This document shows, one piece after another, positions 5,884 through 10,210 of a stretch of 10,210 bases of DNA. Source of the stretch: Phycisphaerales bacterium (GTDB lineage: Bacteria; Planctomycetota; Phycisphaerae; Tepidisphaerales; Tepidisphaeraceae). The DNA is taken from contig JAQGHH010000202.1 of NCBI GenBank assembly GCA_028288945.1, forward strand, positions 1 to 10,210, in the 5' to 3' direction. Made by a program: the position numbers and the translations under genes. How positions within the stretch are numbered: position 1 is the first letter of the stretch; each line of letters opens with the position of its first letter. The notes beneath the pieces were generated by a model. The model was given only the letters and a program-made list of their open reading frames with translations. It made no database searches and had not been told where the DNA came from.

Positions 5884-7982
5884 GTCACGGCGACATCGTT
5901 GCTCGCGTTGCCGTCACTCGGCTGCGTCGATGATGTAACGGACGCGATCAGATTATACGTACCGCCCGCTTGGCCCTGCGGCGCGACGAAATGCACGTGG
6001 AACGTCATCGAGCGCCCGGCCCGCAGGTGAATGGTGCGATTCGCGATGCTCGCCAGGATCTGTGCCGATGAATCCAGCGTGCTGCCGGTGGAGGCGTAGA
6101 GGTCGAGGTTGATCGTGCCAGACGCCGTCACGTTGCCCTGGTTTTGAATGGTGACTGTCGCCGTGCCGCCTTTGCCGGGCGTGACGCGCACGCTCTGGCC
6201 CCCGCCGAATGTCGTGGAGAGATCGACCGTCGGCGCTGCGATGGAAGTCGTGGCGGCGGTTGCCGCGGTGGCCGGGGCGGTGTTGGTGCCCGTCGCATCG
6301 ACGGACGCGACGAAGTAATAACTCCCGTCGGCAACGCCGGACGGATAACTGAATTTCAGCTTCACCACCTTCGAGGCCCCCGCCCGCAAGGTGACCTTTG
6401 GCAGCGTGAGCGCGACGACGGAGGCGTCGTTCGAGGAGAGGGCGCTGTCGCTCGATGCATAGAGCGTGATCGTGATCGGCCCCGTGAAGCGCGTGCCCGC
6501 GGTGTTGGTCAGGCGGAGCTTGAGATAGCCGGATGCGCCACCAATCACGCTGACGGGCGCGGAGGTCGTGAAGACGCCGGTAATCGACGAAGCCGGTAGC
6601 GCTTGCGGAGCGGCGCTGGATGAGCCGTTCGAGCCCGATGTTCCGGACGATGAGCCTGATCCGGACGTCGAGCTGGTGGTCGTCGAAGTCAGCGCGGCAA
6701 CAACATTCTGCGCGTGGGGCGTTCCCAATCCGGTGATCGCATCGTACCCCGCGACCGCCTGCGAGCCGCTGGACCCGCCACGGCCCCAACGCCATTGCCA
6801 GGGATTGGATGCGCTCGTGTCGATCACGTCGTTGAACGACGAAGTGTACGTCGAGTAGCCGGTCGTCGAGGGCGCACTGTAAAGGTTGTAGAGCATCGGC
6901 AACGTCTGCGACGCGCCGTCGAGCGTGGCCTGGCCCGCGATGACCCGGCCCTGGTCTGCGATGGCGATTAACGCGGCCCACTGTGGCGCGCCGGCGCTGG
7001 TGCCGCCCACCTCCTGCCAGCCGCTGTAACCTTGAGAGGGCAGCGAATCGTAGACGGCGAACCCGGTATTTGGGTCGGCGTTGTACGACACATCAGGAAC
7101 GGCACGGGCCGAAGAAGTGATCGCATTCTTCTGGTACGTCGGCTGGCTCTCGACCTGGCTGTAGCCGCCGCTCGTTCCGCTCCAGGAGGATTCGCTGCCG
7201 TAGGTGCCGCTAGCATTTAGCGTGTTGAGTGTTGTGCCGCCGACGGAGAGGACGTTGGGCGAGCTGGCGGGCCAATCGACACCGCCCTGCACGCCGCTGT
7301 CGCCGGCGGCGGCGATGAACGTGACGCCCTGATGGCCCGCCGGCGTGGTGAAATAGGAGTCGTATGCGGTCTGGCTGGCGAACTCGCCCCCGCCCCAGCT
7401 GAAAAACTCACTGCCGCCCCAGCTCATCGAGACGACCGAAACCCCTGGCGCGCCCGCCGCGTATTTCACGCCCGCCAGCAAATCCGTCACACTGGAAGAG
7501 CTTGCCTCGACAAGCATGATATTTGCCTTGGGCGCCATCGCGTGTGCCCACTCCACGTCGAGCGCGATTTCCCCCGCCCAGCCCGAATCGGTGGAAGGGA
7601 GCTTGCTGCCGCCGGTCTGGTTCACGATCTTGAAGCTCGGCGGCGCGGCCAGCCCGAACTGCGTATCGAACACGCTCAGGTCACTGGTGATGTTCGGATC
7701 GTTGTAAGCGTCCACGATGGCGATCGTCTGCCCCGCGCCGTCGGCGGAGGTTCCGCTCGGGAAAGTGATCTGGCTGAAATCGTATGCGGTGCGGATTTGC
7801 GCGGGGGTGTAACCCTGAATGGAATTCGTTGAGGTCGCGGCGCTAGGGAGAAAGACGACGTTCGTGTGCATCGTCGCGCCCACCGTTGCGGAGAGGAGTT
7901 GGCGCGACTCCAGCACCTCAATCACGTTGCGCGGCCTCGAAGGCCGACGCTTTTCGGCTTTTTTCGTGCGGAACCCAAGCAT
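5868..7982 (-). CDS. Secreted sedolisin (S53) family peptidase with LEPR-XLL-like N-terminus and two CARDB-like domains
   Basis: Sedolisins are serine-carboxyl peptidases with a subtilisin-like fold, usually secreted and acid-active. In this 704-residue product a basic N-terminus leads into V-L-E-S-R-Q-L-L-S-A (23-32), the planctomycete-type LEPR-XLL export or anchoring signal. The catalytic domain (about 56-430) shows the S53 set: E138 and D142 in G-E-I-A-L-D, the oxyanion-site D228 in A-A-G-D-S-G, nucleophile S329 in G-G-T-S-A-G-A-P, and calcium-site residues D385 and D414 (N-D-V and G-Y-D-A-I-T-G-L-G-T-P). A Ser/Thr/Gly linker (432-458) precedes two related beta domains (about 466-565 and 585-700) resembling CARDB modules. 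The usual prodomain of well over 100 residues is missing. ATG 7982 has GGGAG eight bases upstream. Role and substrate are unknown; extracellular protein degradation is the plain reading. Confidence 0.9.
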   Translation of the reverse strand: MLGFRTKKAEKRRPSRPRNVIEVLESRQLLSATVGATMHTNVVFLPSAATSTNSIQGYTPAQIRTAYDFSQITFPSGTSADGAGQTIAIVDAYNDPNITSDLSVFDTQFGLAAPPSFKIVNQTGGSKLPSTDSGWAGEIALDVEWAHAMAPKANIMLVEASSSSVTDLLAGVKYAAGAPGVSVVSMSWGGSEFFSWGGGEFASQTAYDSYFTTPAGHQGVTFIAAAGDSGVQGGVDWPASSPNVLSVGGTTLNTLNASGTYGSESSWSGTSGGYSQVESQPTYQKNAITSSARAVPDVSYNADPNTGFAVYDSLPSQGYSGWQEVGGTSAGAPQWAALIAIADQGRVIAGQATLDGASQTLPMLYNLYSAPSTTGYSTYTSSFNDVIDTSASNPWQWRWGRGGSSGSQAVAGYDAITGLGTPHAQNVVAALTSTTTSSTSGSGSSSGTSGSNGSSSAAPQALPASSITGVFTTSAPVSVIGGASGYLKLRLTNTAGTRFTGPITITLYASSDSALSSNDASVVALTLPKVTLRAGASKVVKLKFSYPSGVADGSYYFVASVDATGTNTAPATAATAATTSIAAPTVDLSTTFGGGQSVRVTPGKGGTATVTIQNQGNVTASGTINLDLYASTGSTLDSSAQILASIANRTIHLRAGRSMTFHVHFVAPQGQAGGTYNLIASVTSSTQPSDGNASNDVAVTGTSA

Positions 7983-8174
7983 AATTCAGTCTCCCAAGGC
8001 GGCCCGGCTGTCTGGAGGTACAGTGCGCCAACCCTGGTGAAAACTTCCATGTCGGAAATCCCGACGCTCGACTGGCAAGCCAACCCCGATATACTTCCCA
8101 GTAACCAACCTCAACGGCGAACCCACCCGGCCGTTGTTTTCGCGCGATCGCGGTGCATCTGAGACCTCCGTAAC
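7983..8174. other. Divergent intergenic region between S53 peptidase and transglutaminase gene
   Basis: Both flanking genes start outward from here, so promoters for both should lie inside. None is convincing. On the minus strand TTGAGG and TATATC are 15 bases apart; on the + strand a TTGTTT near 8135 has no good -10 partner. A hairpin-forming dyad GTCGG-aaatc-CCGAC lies at 8051-8065 and a 10-base palindrome CGCGATCGCG at 8143-8152, either of which could be an operator. No Shine-Dalgarno precedes the ATG at 8175. Confidence 0.4.
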
Positions 8175-10210
8175 ATGGCAATTCGCGTTGCGCTGAATCA
8201 CAAAACGTCGTATAAGTACGCGCGCCCCGTCTGGCTCTCCCCGCACGTGCTTCGGCTTCGCCCCGCGCCGCATTGCCGCACGCCGGTGCTCAGTTATTCA
8301 CTCTCCGTTAAGCCCGAGGGCCATTTCATCAACTGGCAGCAGGATCCTTACGGCAACCGTCTTGCCCGACTCGTCTTTCCAAAGCAGACGCGGAATTTTT
8401 CAGTTGAGGTCGATCTCGTCGCCGAGCTGACGGTCGTCAACCCGTTTGATTTCTTCGTCGACAAGGACGCGGAGAGCTATCCGTTCAAGTATGACGCCGT
8501 GCAGGCGCGCGAGCTGACTCCATACCTCGAAGCGGGCCCGGCCGGGCCGAAGGTCACGGATTACGTCGCGCAGGTACGCAAGGAAAACGTCAAGACCGTC
8601 GACTACCTCGTCGAGCTCAACCATCGGCTCAGCAAGGAAATCAAGTACCTCATCCGCCTTGAGCCGGGTATCCAGAAGCCCGAAGACACGCTTACACTCC
8701 TCAGCGGCTCATGCCGCGACACTTCTTGGCTGCTCGTGCAGATCCTGCGGCAACTGGGGCTCGCGGCGCGTTTCGTCTCGGGATATCTCATTCAGCTCGT
8801 GGCCGACGTGAAAAGCCTCGACGGCCCCAGCGGCGCGGAGCGCGATTTCACCGACCTGCACGCCTGGGCCGAAGTCTTTCTGCCGGGCGCGGGATGGGTG
8901 GGGCTCGATCCGACGTCGGGCCTGCTGGCCGGCGAAGGGCACATCCCGCTGGCCTGCTCGGCCGATCCCGTCACCGCGGCGGCCATTACCGGATATTGCT
9001 CGTTCGACGATCAGGAAGTCGTCACCTCCGACCCGGAGGACGGCGCTTCCCACGGCGACGGGAACGGCGCGCCCAAGGACGACTTCAGCTTCGCCATGAG
9101 TGTCACGCGCATTCATGAAGACCCACGCGTCACCAAGCCGTACACGGACGAGCAGTGGGCGGAGATCGAAAACCTGGGCCATCAGGTGGACGCGGACCTC
9201 AAACGCGGCGACGTTCGCCTCACCATGGGCGGGGAGCCGACCTTCGTTTCGATCGACGACATGGACGGCCCGGAATGGACGAGCGCCGCGCTCGGGGCCA
9301 TGAAATACCGTCGGGGGGATGAGCTGGTCCGAAGGCTGCGCGACAAGTTCGCGCCCGAAGGTTTTCTGCACCACGGCCAGGGCAAGTGGTACCCCGGCGA
9401 GTCGCTGCCGCGTTGGGCGATGGGGCTCTATTGGCGCAAGGACGGCCAACCCGTCTGGCGCGACAAGTCGCTCATCGCGGATGAGACCAGGCCGCACCGC
9501 CACACCGAAAATGACGCACGGGCCTTTGCGGTGCGCCTCGCCGAGCGGCTCGGCGTGGAACCGCACTTCCTGATCCCCGGCTACGAGGACGTCTGGTACC
9601 ACCTGTGGAAGGAACGCCGCCTGCCCGTCAACGTGGACCCGCTGGACAGCAAACTGGAAAACCGCGAGGAACGGGCGAGGCTGGCGCGCGTCTTCGAGCA
9701 GGGGATCGACAAGGTCGTCGGCTACGCGCTGCCGCTACGGCGCGAGCGGTACACCGACGGCAGCGGGGCGTGGATAAGCGGCGAATGGTTTTTCCGGCCC
9801 GAGCGGATGTACCTGATCCCGGGCGATTCGCCGATGGGGTATCGTCTGCCGCTCGATTCGCTGCCGTGGGTCGTCAAGTCCGACTACCCGTTCCTGCATG
9901 AACTCGACCCGTGGGCCGACCGCGGCCCCTTGCCGCCGCGCGACCAGATCGCCCGGCAGCGATATCTCGCCGGCGCTCCCGAGCCGCGCAACCCGCGCGG
10001 GTATGCAGAGCAAACCCTCGGCCCCGAACTTGCGCCCGGCCCGCGCCCCGGCGCGGTCGCTGCCGATCGCGACCTTTCCCGCCGACGTTCGCTTACTCCC
10101 GCTCTGCCTCCCGCGCACGGAGTCTCCGCGCCGTGGATCGTCCGCACGGCCCTCTCCACGCAAGTCCGCAACGGCGTGCTGCGCGTCTTCATGCCGCCGG
10201 TGCGATACCT
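8175..10210 (+). CDS. Transglutaminase-like protein with DUF2126 region (3' end outside window)
   Basis: This is the N-terminal 678 codons of a large protein of a known bacterial family, usually around 1,100 residues, that joins a transglutaminase-like cysteine protease/transferase domain to DUF2126. The start M-A-I-R-V-A-L-N-H-K-T-S-Y-K-Y and the block R-L-R-P-A-P-H match the family N-terminus (transglutaminase N-terminal beta region, about 1-110). The catalytic triad is visible: C180 in G-S-C-R-D-T-S-W, H229 in D-L-H-A-W-A-E-V, and D245 in W-V-G-L-D-P-T. An acidic linker (about 284-303) separates it from the DUF2126 part, which opens near 340 with D-V-R-L-T-M-G-G-E-P-T-F-V-S. The reading frame stays open to the window edge. 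Homologues often sit beside alpha-E and ATP-grasp genes and are suspected to act on peptides or proteins, but the reaction is not established. Those neighbours, if present, would be to the right. Confidence 0.93.
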   Translation, partial: MAIRVALNHKTSYKYARPVWLSPHVLRLRPAPHCRTPVLSYSLSVKPEGHFINWQQDPYGNRLARLVFPKQTRNFSVEVDLVAELTVVNPFDFFVDKDAESYPFKYDAVQARELTPYLEAGPAGPKVTDYVAQVRKENVKTVDYLVELNHRLSKEIKYLIRLEPGIQKPEDTLTLLSGSCRDTSWLLVQILRQLGLAARFVSGYLIQLVADVKSLDGPSGAERDFTDLHAWAEVFLPGAGWVGLDPTSGLLAGEGHIPLACSADPVTAAAITGYCSFDDQEVVTSDPEDGASHGDGNGAPKDDFSFAMSVTRIHEDPRVTKPYTDEQWAEIENLGHQVDADLKRGDVRLTMGGEPTFVSIDDMDGPEWTSAALGAMKYRRGDELVRRLRDKFAPEGFLHHGQGKWYPGESLPRWAMGLYWRKDGQPVWRDKSLIADETRPHRHTENDARAFAVRLAERLGVEPHFLIPGYEDVWYHLWKERRLPVNVDPLDSKLENREERARLARVFEQGIDKVVGYALPLRRERYTDGSGAWISGEWFFRPERMYLIPGDSPMGYRLPLDSLPWVVKSDYPFLHELDPWADRGPLPPRDQIARQRYLAGAPEPRNPRGYAEQTLGPELAPGPRPGAVAADRDLSRRRSLTPALPPAHGVSAPWIVRTALSTQVRNGVLRVFMPPVRY

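Noticed and set aside
5630..5938. Possible 102-codon + strand gene
   Set aside because: It crosses a likely terminator and overlaps the 3' end of the S53 gene; its product is basic low-complexity with no family resemblance.
5953..6981. 342-codon minus-strand frame overlapping the S53 peptidase
   Set aside because: It is an out-of-frame shadow of the CARDB-like and catalytic regions, rich in Arg and His, with no recognisable motif.
8709..9602. 297-codon minus-strand frame opposite the transglutaminase gene
   Set aside because: The + strand frame has an intact catalytic triad and DUF2126 motif; the antisense product matches no family I recognise.

Overview
The window reads as high-GC chromosomal DNA from a bacterium of the Planctomycetes lineage. 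The pointers are an N-terminal LExRxLLSA motif on a secreted protein, a BlaI/M56 sensor pair whose sensor carries LCCL domains, and mostly weak Shine-Dalgarno use. A class such as Phycisphaerae is possible but cannot be settled from this sequence.

Left part (1-2201, + strand): a translation-related cluster. It holds the 3' end of rpsP (ribosomal protein S16), trmD (tRNA m1G37 methyltransferase), rplS (ribosomal protein L19) and yraN (UPF0102 nuclease-fold protein). rimM, often found between rpsP and trmD, is absent; a 159-base gap with a strong hairpin lies there. Between rplS and yraN sits an inverted pair of heptamer arrays, four GARRATN units facing four complementary units.

Middle part (2373-5487, - strand): a two-gene regulatory operon. 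A BlaI/MecI-type repressor is followed after 3 bases by an 858-residue BlaR1-like M56 membrane metallopeptidase. Its extracytoplasmic end carries three tandem LCCL domains instead of a beta-lactam sensor. The promoter is visible, with one CTAC-N5-GTAG operator inside the -35/-10 spacer and a second just upstream, and a clear intrinsic terminator closes the operon. The simplest model is a self-repressed sensor operon in which a signal bound by the LCCL repeats activates the protease, which then inactivates BlaI.

Right-middle part (5701-7982, - strand): a secreted sedolisin-family (S53) serine-carboxyl peptidase with an LEPR-XLL-like N-terminus, no recognisable prodomain and two C-terminal CARDB-like beta domains. 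A bulged hairpin with a T-run downstream is a likely terminator.

Right part (8175-10210, + strand, runs off the window): a large transglutaminase-like protein with a C-terminal DUF2126 region, transcribed divergently from the peptidase.

The strongest candidate for something unusual is the BlaI / M56-LCCL3 operon; the second is the inverted heptamer array upstream of yraN.
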